From an uncultured Bacteroidota bacterium (GTDB lineage: Bacteria > Bacteroidota > Bacteroidia > Chitinophagales > Chitinophagaceae): a stretch of DNA of 64,000 nt. The DNA is taken from NCBI GenBank assembly GCA_903831575.1, contig CAIKYB010000032.1, forward strand, positions 1 to 64,000. The letters are read 5' to 3'. The notes under the pieces are model-generated. The model saw only the letters and a list, made by a program, of their open reading frames with translations, searched no databases and was not told the DNA's origin. The number at the start of each line of letters is the position of its first letter. The stretch's first letter is position 1. Below, one piece after another: positions 33,743 to 42,663 of this stretch. The position numbers and the translations under genes were made by a program.

Positions 33743-34294
33743 ATGACTTCAACAAATTTACAATACGATCTTGCTATTGCTAATTGCAGGAATACTTTTT
33801 TAAAGAAAACGGCTGATTATGGAACATCCTGGCGAGTGTACAGAACGATTGCTATAGTAGACCAGATTTATATCAAGGCGAAAAGAATCAGAACAATACA
33901 AGAGAAGCGACAACAGAAAATTGAAGATGGCATAAAAAGTGAATTTGAGGGCATATTGAATTATGCCATTATTGGGTTGATTCAGTTGGAGATTAAAGAT
34001 GAAAATGTAGAACAACTAACGGTAGATGAAGTGTCTGCCTTATATGAAGAGAAAGTTTCGAATGCGAAAAAATTAATGACCGACAAAAATCATGATTATG
34101 GTGAAGCTTGGAGAGAAATGAGCCAAGAAAGTTTTATCGATTTGATTTTATCGAAGCTGCTTCGTATCAAACAAATTATTTCTAATAATGGCGTCACCGT
34201 AGTTAGTGAAGGTATTGATGCTAATTATTACGATATTCTTAATTATGCTGCATTTGGATTGATTTTGATTGACGAAGGAAAGCATACTAAATAG
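33743..34294 (+). CDS. DUF1599 protein made of two homologous halves
   Basis: A 183-residue protein carrying DUF1599 twice. Half one has KKTADYGTSWRVYR and ILNYAIIGLIQLE; half two has KNHDYGEAWREMS and ILNYAAFGLILID, in the same order and at similar spacing. Both halves keep the DYGxxWR pattern and a LxxKxxRI helix, suggesting a duplicated helical fold of the MazG/nucleotide-binding type, but the function is unknown. It lies 41 bases before the MauE-thioredoxin fusion gene and is divergent from folP. Confidence 0.85.
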   Translation: MTSTNLQYDLAIANCRNTFLKKTADYGTSWRVYRTIAIVDQIYIKAKRIRTIQEKRQQKIEDGIKSEFEGILNYAIIGLIQLEIKDENVEQLTVDEVSALYEEKVSNAKKLMTDKNHDYGEAWREMSQESFIDLILSKLLRIKQIISNNGVTVVSEGIDANYYDILNYAAFGLILIDEGKHTK

Positions 34295-34335
34295 TAGGAT
34301 GTATATTTTTATTGAATAGGTTAAAAAAAATAAAG

Positions 34336-35430
34336 ATGGCTAATTTAAAAAAACATGTACCCTTAATCGTTAGAATTATTATTTCGGCACTATTTTTATT
34401 GTCTGCAGTAGCGAAATCATTTCCCATCTGGGCATTTGAAAAGCAGCTGGTTGATTTGGGTATTGTAGACTGGTGTACTGCTCCATATTTGTCAAGATTA
34501 ATCATCGCGCTGGAAGTGGCTATTGCTATAGGAATTCTTCAAAATCATTTTATAAAGTCTTTTGTAATACCTATTACTATCTTATTGTTGACCGCTTTTT
34601 GTATTCATTTGGGTATTCAAATGGTTGAACATGGCGCTATGAATGGCAATTGTGGATGCTTTGGTCAGCTTATTCCGATGACGCCATTGGAAGCGGCAAT
34701 TAAAAATATAATTACAATTGGTCTGCTAATTTATTTATATAGAAATGTTAGGGATAAAGAAAAAGGACAAAACAAGGTTATTGTAATTTTCTTTATTTAT
34801 TTCTTCTCCGCATTTTTAATGTTCTTCTTTTTCCCTTTTTGTCCTTGTGCAAAAGAGAATAAATTATCAATAGCACCACCAATAACATTGGTTACTGATT
34901 CAGCCAACGCTGTTGTAGATACATTAGTTAATTCAATTGAAAATGCTGATACAGAAAAAAAAGAATTTAAAATAAAAGACTCAACGAAGCCTGTTGCCGC
35001 AATACTTGCGGATCCTAAAAAAGTACAGTCAAAGTTTTCAGGCTATACAGATTTTAATGGTAAAAAAGTAAATCTTGATGAAGGGAAAAAAATCGTTTGT
35101 CTTTTTGTGCCTGGTTGTGACCACTGTAGAGAAGCTGCAAAAGAAATAGTAAAGATTTCCAAATCTCAAAATTTCCCTCCAGTATACATTTTATTTATGA
35201 ACGAAGAGGTATATAAAATACCTGATTTTTTTACAGAAGTAAAACGTTCATTTCCTTATTTTGTAATTGACGACATCCCGACTTTTTTCAAATTGTTAGG
35301 AAATAATGCTTCTACTCCTGGGGTAGTGTATATGTGGAATGGCAATATAATAAAAGCTTACGAAGGTATAGATGCGCATACATTTAATCCAATAGAACTA
35401 TCTAAAATTATAGCCTCCAACGTAAAGTAG
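34336..35430 (+). CDS. MauE/DoxX-like membrane domain fused to thioredoxin-like domain
   Basis: A 364-residue fusion. Residues about 8-185 form four or five transmembrane helices with LRIIISALFLLSAVAKSFP-like beginnings and the MauE/DoxX redox loop NGNCGCFGQ. After a Ser/Thr/Lys linker, residues about 235-360 form a thioredoxin-like domain with the CxxC motif CDHC in CLFVPGCDHCREAAKEI and the cis-Pro region NNASTPGVVY. The arrangement implies electron transfer across the membrane to an exposed thiol, as in VKOR or DsbD modules. The ATG at 34336 replaces an upstream in-frame TTG. Confidence 0.85.
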   Translation: MANLKKHVPLIVRIIISALFLLSAVAKSFPIWAFEKQLVDLGIVDWCTAPYLSRLIIALEVAIAIGILQNHFIKSFVIPITILLLTAFCIHLGIQMVEHGAMNGNCGCFGQLIPMTPLEAAIKNIITIGLLIYLYRNVRDKEKGQNKVIVIFFIYFFSAFLMFFFFPFCPCAKENKLSIAPPITLVTDSANAVVDTLVNSIENADTEKKEFKIKDSTKPVAAILADPKKVQSKFSGYTDFNGKKVNLDEGKKIVCLFVPGCDHCREAAKEIVKISKSQNFPPVYILFMNEEVYKIPDFFTEVKRSFPYFVIDDIPTFFKLLGNNASTPGVVYMWNGNIIKAYEGIDAHTFNPIELSKIIASNVK

Positions 35431-35678
35431 ATTGTGATTATTTTTTATATTATTATAGCTACGAGTTGCGTGTAAATTTCTGTTAATTACTCCCATAAAA
35501 ATCAAACTGATTTCTTTTTTGATTTAGTTTTGTTCTTGTTTTAGAATGATTGATATCATAAGCATTATTGAGTTGTATTATTTTTTGATTGGTATAAATT
35601 AAAATCAGTTAATACTATTTCTTGAAATGTGTTGATTATTTGAAAACAAAAAATGTATTTTTTAATCCTTACCCCAAA

Positions 35679-37991
35679 ATGAAAATTAAAATGAAAAATC
35701 TTTACACCCTGCGCAAATGCGTACTAACTTCTTTATTAATCTTTTTTGCATTAACTTCTTTTTCAAGAAGCTTTTATGTGAGTTCGAGCTACACAGGATC
35801 TACTTCAAATGGAAATTTTTCTACGCCTTGGAAATCATTGGCTAATGTTCAATCCAACATGAGTGCTTTCAATCCAGGTGATACTATCTCTTTCAAATGC
35901 GGAGATTATTTCTCTGGTACTTTAAATTTAAGTAAATCTGGACTGGTTAATAATGCCATTACATTTAATAGTTATGGGTTGGGTGATAAGCCCAAATTTA
36001 TTGGTACAGGATCTACAATTTCTTATCTTTTTTATTTGTACAATAAAAATTACATCGTTTTTGATGGACTGGAAATAACAGACACTTCTATTAGTTCAAT
36101 CGATAGAACTCAGATTTCTAAAGTGCAAAGGGCTTTTGGTTTTGATGGCACGTCAAATAACAATACTATAAAAAATTGCAAGATTTCATTAGTTGGAGTA
36201 GGAGCTTACTGGGTAGGCCCATATAACAATATGGATCATTGTGATATTGGTAATTTGAGAATGGTTGTGAATAATGTTGGTGGCGATAATGATTATGGAG
36301 CAAATCCAATTGTAATTTCAAGTGCTTACAATTCCATTACCTATAATAATTTTCATGATTGTTGGGCTAACAGTTACGATTATGTATATGATGGAGGAGC
36401 GATTGAATTTTATGGAAGTGGGTCTTCTAATAATTTTGTGGGATATAATTCTTTCAATGATTGTTTGGGTGTATGTGAAAATGGTTCTGGTAGCGGTGGG
36501 CTAATTGAAAATAATGTATTTGCATATAATAAGTTCACTAATAATGGTAGTTTGTTTTATATTAATAATGGTGGAACATTTAGTGTTACAGTTTCTAATA
36601 TGCAGTTCTATAATAACGTTATTGTTCAAAATATTTCTCCGAGAGTTTCTGAAAGTGGTATGGCAAGTATGCGTTTAAGTACTACGACTCAAGGGGTTGT
36701 AATTTTTAAGAATAATGTTTTTCATTTGTCTAATGGGACACCCGTGGCCAGATCTAATTTCTTTAATGCCGGACAATTAATTCATGAAAACAATATTTAT
36801 AAGCTCTCTAATAATAGCACACTCAACTTTACAATTAATCCAAGTGAATTGTTGACTAGTCAAACAGTTTGGACAAATACAGTTTCATCAGATCCTTCTC
36901 TATGGGATTTTACACCATCAGCCTCAAGTCAGCTTATAAATTTTGGTCAAAATTTGGGGTATCAACATGATATTTTAAATAATTCAATAGTAGCATTGCC
37001 TGATGCAGGTGTCATTGAAAAATCAATTATTGTTGTTTCGCCATTAGTTGTTACACTAAACGCCGGAAAGATTAATTGTAATGGAGGAACAACTAATGTT
37101 ATTGTTGCTGCTACTGGTGGAGTTTTGCCATATGTTGGTGTTGGAACTTTTGTTGCGACTGCTGGTACACACACTTATACTGTTACTGATGCCATGGGTG
37201 CCAGTCAAACTACAACAATTAATGTATCTGAGCCATCTATGCTTTCTCAGACATTATATTATCCACATTCAGTAAATATATCTGGTCAAACAGTAACTGT
37301 AACGGACAGTGCATCTGGTGGGTCTGGAAATTATTCATATAGTATTGATGGGCACTTGTTTCAAACTACATCTGTTTTTGATTTAGTTCAAATAGGCAGC
37401 CATTTTATTAAATTGATGGATGGTAATGGCTGTACAAAAACTGACTCTTTTAATATTATATTGCTTTCAGTAGATACGCCACTTACTATTTCTATTGCAG
37501 CAAAATATGACGTTTCATGCAAAGGAGCCAATAATGGATATATTGAAGTCTTTGCTAATGGAGGGAAGAGGCCTTATTTGTATTCTTTAAATAATACAGG
37601 GTTCATCACATCTAATAAATTTTCTAATCTTAGGCCTGGGAATTATTCTATTGTTGTAAAAGACTCTCTTAATGCAACTTCATCAGTTTCTGTAATAATA
37701 TTAGATGGTACTAAAAGGTGTCATTTTTCAATTCCAAAAATAAAAAATAATACATTCAGTGTTACTGCATATCCTAATCCTACTACACAATCATTTGCTT
37801 TGTCATTTATTGCCAACCCGAATGTTGAAGTCGTAATAGAGGCCTTTAATATCCTTGGAAAAAAAGTATACCAATCTCGCGGATCAGTAAATAAATTTTA
37901 TCAATTAGGACAAGATTTTATTCCTGGTATTTATTTAATAAGAGTTATTCAAGGGGAGGATGTGCAGACTATAAAAGTAGTTAAGCAATAA
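35679..37991 (+). CDS. Secreted parallel beta-helix protein with SprB repeats and T9SS tail
   Basis: About 770 residues from the ATG at 35679 (MKIKMKNLYTLRK; a second ATG is at 35691). The frame extends upstream but the signal peptide, ending near LTSFSRS, fixes the start. Residues about 30-430 are an Asn/Gly-rich right-handed beta-helix beginning FYVSSSYTGSTSNGNFSTPW and containing WANSYDYVYDGGAIEFYGSG. Two or three SprB-type repeats follow (DVSCKGANNGYIEVFANGGK, RPYLYSLNN). A type A T9SS sorting domain ends the protein (AYPNPTTQSFALSF, FIPGIYLIRVIQG). The beta-helix suggests polysaccharide binding or cleavage. It has a shorter paralogue downstream and a terminator after it. Confidence 0.88.
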   Translation: MKIKMKNLYTLRKCVLTSLLIFFALTSFSRSFYVSSSYTGSTSNGNFSTPWKSLANVQSNMSAFNPGDTISFKCGDYFSGTLNLSKSGLVNNAITFNSYGLGDKPKFIGTGSTISYLFYLYNKNYIVFDGLEITDTSISSIDRTQISKVQRAFGFDGTSNNNTIKNCKISLVGVGAYWVGPYNNMDHCDIGNLRMVVNNVGGDNDYGANPIVISSAYNSITYNNFHDCWANSYDYVYDGGAIEFYGSGSSNNFVGYNSFNDCLGVCENGSGSGGLIENNVFAYNKFTNNGSLFYINNGGTFSVTVSNMQFYNNVIVQNISPRVSESGMASMRLSTTTQGVVIFKNNVFHLSNGTPVARSNFFNAGQLIHENNIYKLSNNSTLNFTINPSELLTSQTVWTNTVSSDPSLWDFTPSASSQLINFGQNLGYQHDILNNSIVALPDAGVIEKSIIVVSPLVVTLNAGKINCNGGTTNVIVAATGGVLPYVGVGTFVATAGTHTYTVTDAMGASQTTTINVSEPSMLSQTLYYPHSVNISGQTVTVTDSASGGSGNYSYSIDGHLFQTTSVFDLVQIGSHFIKLMDGNGCTKTDSFNIILLSVDTPLTISIAAKYDVSCKGANNGYIEVFANGGKRPYLYSLNNTGFITSNKFSNLRPGNYSIVVKDSLNATSSVSVIILDGTKRCHFSIPKIKNNTFSVTAYPNPTTQSFALSFIANPNVEVVIEAFNILGKKVYQSRGSVNKFYQLGQDFIPGIYLIRVIQGEDVQTIKVVKQ

Positions 37992-38055
37992 TTGTATTTA
38001 TGATTTTTATCATTAAAATTTGTATTACAGGTTGATATTATTTCATAGATTATAA

Positions 38056-38092
38056 AATAATTTCACTCTTATTTCGGGGTGAAATTATTTTT
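38056..38092 (+). terminator. Rho-independent terminator after the T9SS beta-helix gene
   Basis: aataatttcactc (38056-38068) pairs with gggtgaaattatt (38077-38089), 13 bp with one G-U pair and an eight-base loop, followed by TTTTT to 38092. It lies 65 bases after the stop codon and 24 bases before the next ATG. Confidence 0.9.
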
Positions 38093-38115
38093 ATTAAATT
38101 ATTGTATACTTTATC

Positions 38116-39267
38116 ATGAAAGTCAAATTTTTGGTTTCTTTTTTGATATTCTTTTTCTCAAAAGATCAGGAAGTTTTAGCAACGAGTATTTCATGGAATA
38201 GTAATCATTATTATGTAAGTTCAAGCTATAAAGGAAAAATATCAAATGGCACCATTCCTTTCCCATGGAAGTCTTTAACAGAAGTGCAAAAGAATATGAT
38301 TTTTTTTTTACCAGGGGATTATATTTCATTTAAAAGGGGAGATACCTTCCCCGGTATTCTTAATATTGCTTGTAGTGGAACTGCATCTCAGCCAATTATT
38401 TTTAAATCCTATGGTATAGGGGTAAGTCCGGTATTTAATGGTGTCGGGGGTGTAATTAAACATCTGTTTTATGTTTATAGGAGATCTTATATTAAGATTC
38501 AAGATTTTAGAATTATAGACATAAAATTAATGTCTGATAAGGGCCGAGAAAATATTTCAAATATACAGCGTGCCATAACATTAGAGGGATCTTTTCATTG
38601 TGAGATTAGGAATTGCAATATTTCATTAGTTGGCACTGGGATTTTTCTTTCAAATGGAGGTGATCATATCATTGAAAGAAATACCATTTCTAATCTTCGC
38701 ATGATTATAAATTCGAATGATGGGAATCTTCCAGGGAAGAATGACGATTATGGTGCAAATTGTATCACTTTATGCAGTTCAAATAATAAAATAAAAAATA
38801 ATCATTTTATCGGGGCATGGGCGAAATCTTATGATTACGTATTTGATGGGGGAGCTATTGAGTTATACGATTTAGGCGAAGGTGTAAATAAAAATATCAT
38901 CACTGCAAACTATATTTTTGATTGCAATGGAGTAATGGAAGTTCAAGGGAAATGCGACGATAATTATTTTGATAATAATATATGTAAGAATAATGGTGCA
39001 ATTGTTTATTGCCATAATTCAATTAAAGGTTGGCGTTTTCAAAATAATATGTTTGAAGAAAGTCAATTTCCACGGGTATCCGAAAATTATTTATTTAGTG
39101 CCTCAAGGAATACACTTTCTGAATTATTTTTAAATAACAATACTTTCAATATTTCTATTAAAGTTGTACTTGTTGATACTGTGTCTTTTAATTTATTTCA
39201 ACATCATCGGAATTCTTATAAATTAGTAATGAATAGTTCAGCAGGTTATGATATTCGAAAAGAATAG
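38116..39267 (+). CDS. Secreted parallel beta-helix protein, short paralogue
   Basis: A 383-residue protein with an N-terminal signal (MKVKFLVSFLIFFFSKDQEVLA). Throughout it aligns by eye with the beta-helix part of the preceding gene: YYVSSSYKGKISNGTIPFPW, FKRGDTFPGILNIACSGTAS, CNISLVGTGIFL, NDDYGANCITL and WAKSYDYVFDGGAIELYDLG. It lacks the SprB repeats and the T9SS tail, so it probably stays periplasmic or leaves by another route. It converges with the EPS operon, whose last stop is only seven bases away. It looks like an ancestral duplication followed by loss or gain of the tail. Confidence 0.85.
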   Translation: MKVKFLVSFLIFFFSKDQEVLATSISWNSNHYYVSSSYKGKISNGTIPFPWKSLTEVQKNMIFFLPGDYISFKRGDTFPGILNIACSGTASQPIIFKSYGIGVSPVFNGVGGVIKHLFYVYRRSYIKIQDFRIIDIKLMSDKGRENISNIQRAITLEGSFHCEIRNCNISLVGTGIFLSNGGDHIIERNTISNLRMIINSNDGNLPGKNDDYGANCITLCSSNNKIKNNHFIGAWAKSYDYVFDGGAIELYDLGEGVNKNIITANYIFDCNGVMEVQGKCDDNYFDNNICKNNGAIVYCHNSIKGWRFQNNMFEESQFPRVSENYLFSASRNTLSELFLNNNTFNISIKVVLVDTVSFNLFQHHRNSYKLVMNSSAGYDIRKE

Positions 39268-39274
39268 CTGTTAT

Positions 39275-40663
39275 TTAATATGCTTTTTTATCTCCTTTGA
39301 ATACGCTGTAGATTGTTATAAAAATAATTTTTAAGTCAAGCCATACATTCCAGTTTTCTAAATACCATATGTCATTATGTATTCTCATTTTTATTTGTAA
39401 GGGGTTCTTTATTTCCCCCCTAAATCCATTTATTTGAGCCCATCCAGTGATACCTGGTTTTAAAAAATGCCTTACCATGTAATCATCCACTATTTTTGAA
39501 TAATCATTTGTGTGCTTTACCATATGAGGTCTTGGTCCAACGATACTCATTTGGCCTATAAATACATTCAGAAATTGCGGGAATTCATCTAAGCTTGTTT
39601 TTCTTATAAATTTGCCCACTTTTGTAATTCTATTATCATTTTGACTTGCTTGCTTAAAGTCAGCATCTTTATTTATTTTCATGCTTCTGAATTTTAAACA
39701 ATCAAAAGTTAAATTATTTTTACCTGTTCTTTTTTGTGAAAAGAATAATGGCCCCTTAGATTCCATTTTTATAATTATTGCAAGCAATGGAATTAGCCAT
39801 GATAGAATAAATATAATCACCAAGCCACTGATAAAAATATCAAATATTCTTTTTTCTATTTTGTGACCTATATCTTCAAGAGGCTCATGCCTATTAGATA
39901 ATATTGGCAGGTCTCTTATATAATCTACTAAAACGGCGTTATTGAAAAAGTTAGATAAATTCGGGACTACTCTAAAATGAATGCAATTATTTTCAGCTTG
40001 TTGCATTAAGGAGTAGATGGACTTATTTTGTTCTGGAGAAATTGTAGAGTAGATTTCTTTGACATTAAACTTCAAAGCAACATTGATTAAGTTTTTTATT
40101 TCAGATAAAATCGGGTAGTGAGTGATTTCATTTACATTTTTATAGTTTTCTACAAATCCAATTAAGTTGGAATTAATTGACTCTTCTTCAAAATAGGAAG
40201 CCAATTTAATAGCAGTTTCATTATACCCTAGAATGATTATTTTATTGACTAAATAATCTTTATGTTTAAAATAGTTTCTTATTCCTAAGTATAGAAATCT
40301 ATTTAATATTAATCCAATAGAGTAGGAGAAGACGCATATTGTTATAAATATCTTATTTGTATGACCCTCATTTGAAATAAATAGATAAAGTACTCCTAAT
40401 AAAATCCATAACAAGAATGCTTGAACTGTTCTTTTGGTGAAAGTTTCGAAATGAGTTATTGATTTCTTGAAATAAACACCACAAATTATTATTAATATTA
40501 ACCAGATGATGTTGTTTATAAAAAGAAAAGATAATGATACTTCATTTGCAATTAGATGTAATTCATTTATTAATAATTTACTTATGAAAAAGCATACATT
40601 TATTGTTATAATATCTATAAGAAATAACGATAATTGTAAGTAATTTTTAAATTCTTTATTCAT
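39275..40663 (-). CDS. WcaJ-type polyprenyl-phosphate sugar phosphotransferase
   Basis: Starts EPS assembly by moving sugar-1-phosphate onto undecaprenyl phosphate. The 462-residue protein has four N-terminal transmembrane helices, a Rossmann-like CoA-binding domain (KIIILGYNETAIKLASYFEE), a fifth hydrophobic hairpin (DIFISGLVIIFILSWLIPLL) and the bacterial sugar-transferase catalytic domain: GPLFFSQKRTGKN, FDCLKFRSM, KTSLDEFPQFLNVF and SIVGPRPH. It is the last gene of the EPS operon and overlaps wecB by eight bases. Which sugar it uses (glucose, galactose or an amino sugar) is not readable from the sequence. Confidence 0.95.
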   Translation of the reverse strand: MNKEFKNYLQLSLFLIDIITINVCFFISKLLINELHLIANEVSLSFLFINNIIWLILIIICGVYFKKSITHFETFTKRTVQAFLLWILLGVLYLFISNEGHTNKIFITICVFSYSIGLILNRFLYLGIRNYFKHKDYLVNKIIILGYNETAIKLASYFEEESINSNLIGFVENYKNVNEITHYPILSEIKNLINVALKFNVKEIYSTISPEQNKSIYSLMQQAENNCIHFRVVPNLSNFFNNAVLVDYIRDLPILSNRHEPLEDIGHKIEKRIFDIFISGLVIIFILSWLIPLLAIIIKMESKGPLFFSQKRTGKNNLTFDCLKFRSMKINKDADFKQASQNDNRITKVGKFIRKTSLDEFPQFLNVFIGQMSIVGPRPHMVKHTNDYSKIVDDYMVRHFLKPGITGWAQINGFRGEIKNPLQIKMRIHNDIWYLENWNVWLDLKIIFITIYSVFKGDKKAY

Positions 40664-41786
40664 GCTGTAGAACTTTATTTAATTGACTTCTTTTTGTTTT
40701 GTATTCATTTAGCAATATTGATATAATTCTATCTGAAGTTTTGCCATCCCATAATGCAGGAATAGATCCTTTTTTCCATTTCCCCTCTATTATTTTCGTT
40801 ATATATTTCTTAAGGAGTTTGATATTATCACCTATTAATTCATTAGTTCCCATTGTTATGGTTTCAGGTCTTTCTGTACTGTTTCGCATTGTTAGGCAAG
40901 GAATGTTTAATACAGTTGCTTCTTCTGTAATGCCTCCTGAGTCAGTAATAATTGCTTTTGTATTTTTTATTAAATACAAAAACTCTAAATATGGCTGAGC
41001 AGTTATGGTAATTAAATTTTCATATTTCTTTTCAATTAAACTTAAAATTGATTTTGTTCTTGGATGTACAGGAAATATTACAATGGTATTGTTCGTAGCA
41101 TCCATAATTGCATCGAGGATCGATTTTAATTTTTCTACGTCATCAACATTTGAAGGTCGATGTAGTGTTAACAAAAAAAAGCTTTTTGGTTTAATTTGGT
41201 TTAATTCAATAAATAATGGTTTTTTTATGTTATTGAGATTAATTAGCAGTGTATCAATCATGGTATTTCCTACAAAATGAATTTTATTTATGGGGGTTTG
41301 ATTTTTCTTCAATAACTCACTTGCCGAGGTTGTCGTAGTGAAATAATAATCGCAAATCGCGTCGGTTACTATTCTGTTTATTTCTTCAGGCATTTCAATG
41401 TCGCCAGAACGAATTCCTGCTTCTACATGAGCGACTTTGATACATAGTTTTTTTGCTGTAATCGTGCATGCCATAGTAGAAGTGACATCTCCAACTACTA
41501 TAACAACATCTGGCTTGAAATTTATTAGTTCTTTTTCAAATTTTACCATAATCATAGCCGTTTGTTCTGCCTGAGTACCGCCACCACATTCCAAATTGAT
41601 ATCTGGATTTGGTATGCCAAGTTGTTCGAAAAAACTAATACTCATTATTTTATCATAATGTTGGCCTGTATGTACTAAACGAAATGAAAGATTTTCCCCA
41701 ATTTCTTTATAATACTCGATAGCTTTAATTAAGGGTGCAATTTTCATGAAATTCGGTCTTGCTCCCGCTACAATTGTAATTTTCAT
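40656..41786 (-). CDS. wecB: UDP-N-acetylglucosamine 2-epimerase (non-hydrolysing)
   Basis: Interconverts UDP-GlcNAc and UDP-ManNAc for the polysaccharide. The 376-residue protein starts KITIVAGARPNFMKIAPL, continues LVHTGQHYD, VIVVGDVTST, HVEAGIRSGD and has late KAIITDSGGITEEA and LTMRNSTERPE, all characteristic of WecB. The N-terminal signature makes the start certain. Therefore the 62-base overlap with the upstream gene is real at the sequence level. The neighbouring Gfo/Idh protein may act on the product. Confidence 0.97.
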   Translation of the reverse strand: MKITIVAGARPNFMKIAPLIKAIEYYKEIGENLSFRLVHTGQHYDKIMSISFFEQLGIPNPDINLECGGGTQAEQTAMIMVKFEKELINFKPDVVIVVGDVTSTMACTITAKKLCIKVAHVEAGIRSGDIEMPEEINRIVTDAICDYYFTTTTSASELLKKNQTPINKIHFVGNTMIDTLLINLNNIKKPLFIELNQIKPKSFFLLTLHRPSNVDDVEKLKSILDAIMDATNNTIVIFPVHPRTKSILSLIEKKYENLITITAQPYLEFLYLIKNTKAIITDSGGITEEATVLNIPCLTMRNSTERPETITMGTNELIGDNIKLLKKYITKIIEGKWKKGSIPALWDGKTSDRIISILLNEYKTKRSQLNKVLQHE

Positions 41787-42663
41787 AGACTTTTGTTTTA
41801 TTATTTAGATGATCGAAATTTTTTATCAAAGAAACAGTTTGACTGATATTTTGTCTGGATGATGCTCCAAATAATATAGATTCAATATTGGGTAATTCGC
41901 AGATGTATTTCAGTGCTTCTTGAGGTGGAATTGCCCCTCCACCCATCACTTGCATTGCCATTGCTCTTACTGTATTCGACATCAAAGTTTGATGATATAA
42001 TTCTATTCCTCCTGACATGCGAAATCCTGCTTTATTTATTGAAGAGCAGATAATTGGTTTTTTTATTCCTACTTGATTTAAGGTAAAAGCGAGCTTTGGT
42101 AAATTCATTGTTATAAATCCTGGTTCTGCGTTGTATTTTTTTATTATATAATCATGATATGCTTTAAAAATATCTTTCATTCCTAATCCTAATAAAAGAT
42201 CTGTAACTATATTTTGTAAAAAGATGACCGGTGTATTTATTTTAGTAAACATTTTCATCTCAGCATCAATCATTAATTCCATGATTGATATATAATCTTT
42301 AGAAACTACCGCAATTCCTCCTTTTATCATTGATCCAATGATATTTCCTGGCAAGTAGTTTTTAATTGTTCCCATTATTCCTAATTCCGTCACAGCATTA
42401 GCATATTTATGAGCATAAGGCATGCAAGGATAAATAGAGAAATTGCTGTACTTATCAGGTTCTTGTCTTATTAGATGGCAGATATTACTCATACGGTCAT
42501 GTGTCGTACACATAAAAGTTGAAATCCCATTTTCAATAGCAATATCGATAGTATTTAAAATGGTTTTGTCTTCTTTGAATTTTATTGTTAACGATCTTGA
42601 TTTTTCTTCTGAAATATGATTTACTGAAAAAAATTGGTTATCCCCGAATATTAATCTTTTCAT
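41725..42663 (-). CDS. TIM-barrel-like protein of EPS cluster, function unknown
   Basis: A 312-residue protein starting MKRLIFGDNQFFSVNHISEE. Features such as TIDIAIENGISTFMCTTHDR, PVIFLQNIVTDLLLGLG, FITMNLPKLAF, PIICSSINKAGFRMSGG and a late IESILFGASSRQNI are reminiscent of an aldo-keto-reductase-like TIM barrel, but the NADPH-binding signature is not evident. I cannot give it a reaction. Its last 20 codons lie inside wecB in another frame, ending at a stop that occurs there by chance. Its start overlaps the Gfo/Idh gene by 26 bases. Confidence 0.7.
   Translation of the reverse strand: MKRLIFGDNQFFSVNHISEEKSRSLTIKFKEDKTILNTIDIAIENGISTFMCTTHDRMSNICHLIRQEPDKYSNFSIYPCMPYAHKYANAVTELGIMGTIKNYLPGNIIGSMIKGGIAVVSKDYISIMELMIDAEMKMFTKINTPVIFLQNIVTDLLLGLGMKDIFKAYHDYIIKKYNAEPGFITMNLPKLAFTLNQVGIKKPIICSSINKAGFRMSGGIELYHQTLMSNTVRAMAMQVMGGGAIPPQEALKYICELPNIESILFGASSRQNISQTVSLIKNFDHLNNKTKVYENYNCSGSKTEFHENCTLN

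Noticed and set aside
35525-35532. TAGTTTTG as promoter of the first beta-helix gene
   Set aside because: No -33 element 18-21 bases upstream and the distance to the start is about 145 bases.
35622-35678. Longer start of the T9SS beta-helix gene
   Set aside because: It would place about 19 polar residues before the signal peptide; ATGs at 35679 or 35691 fit secretion.
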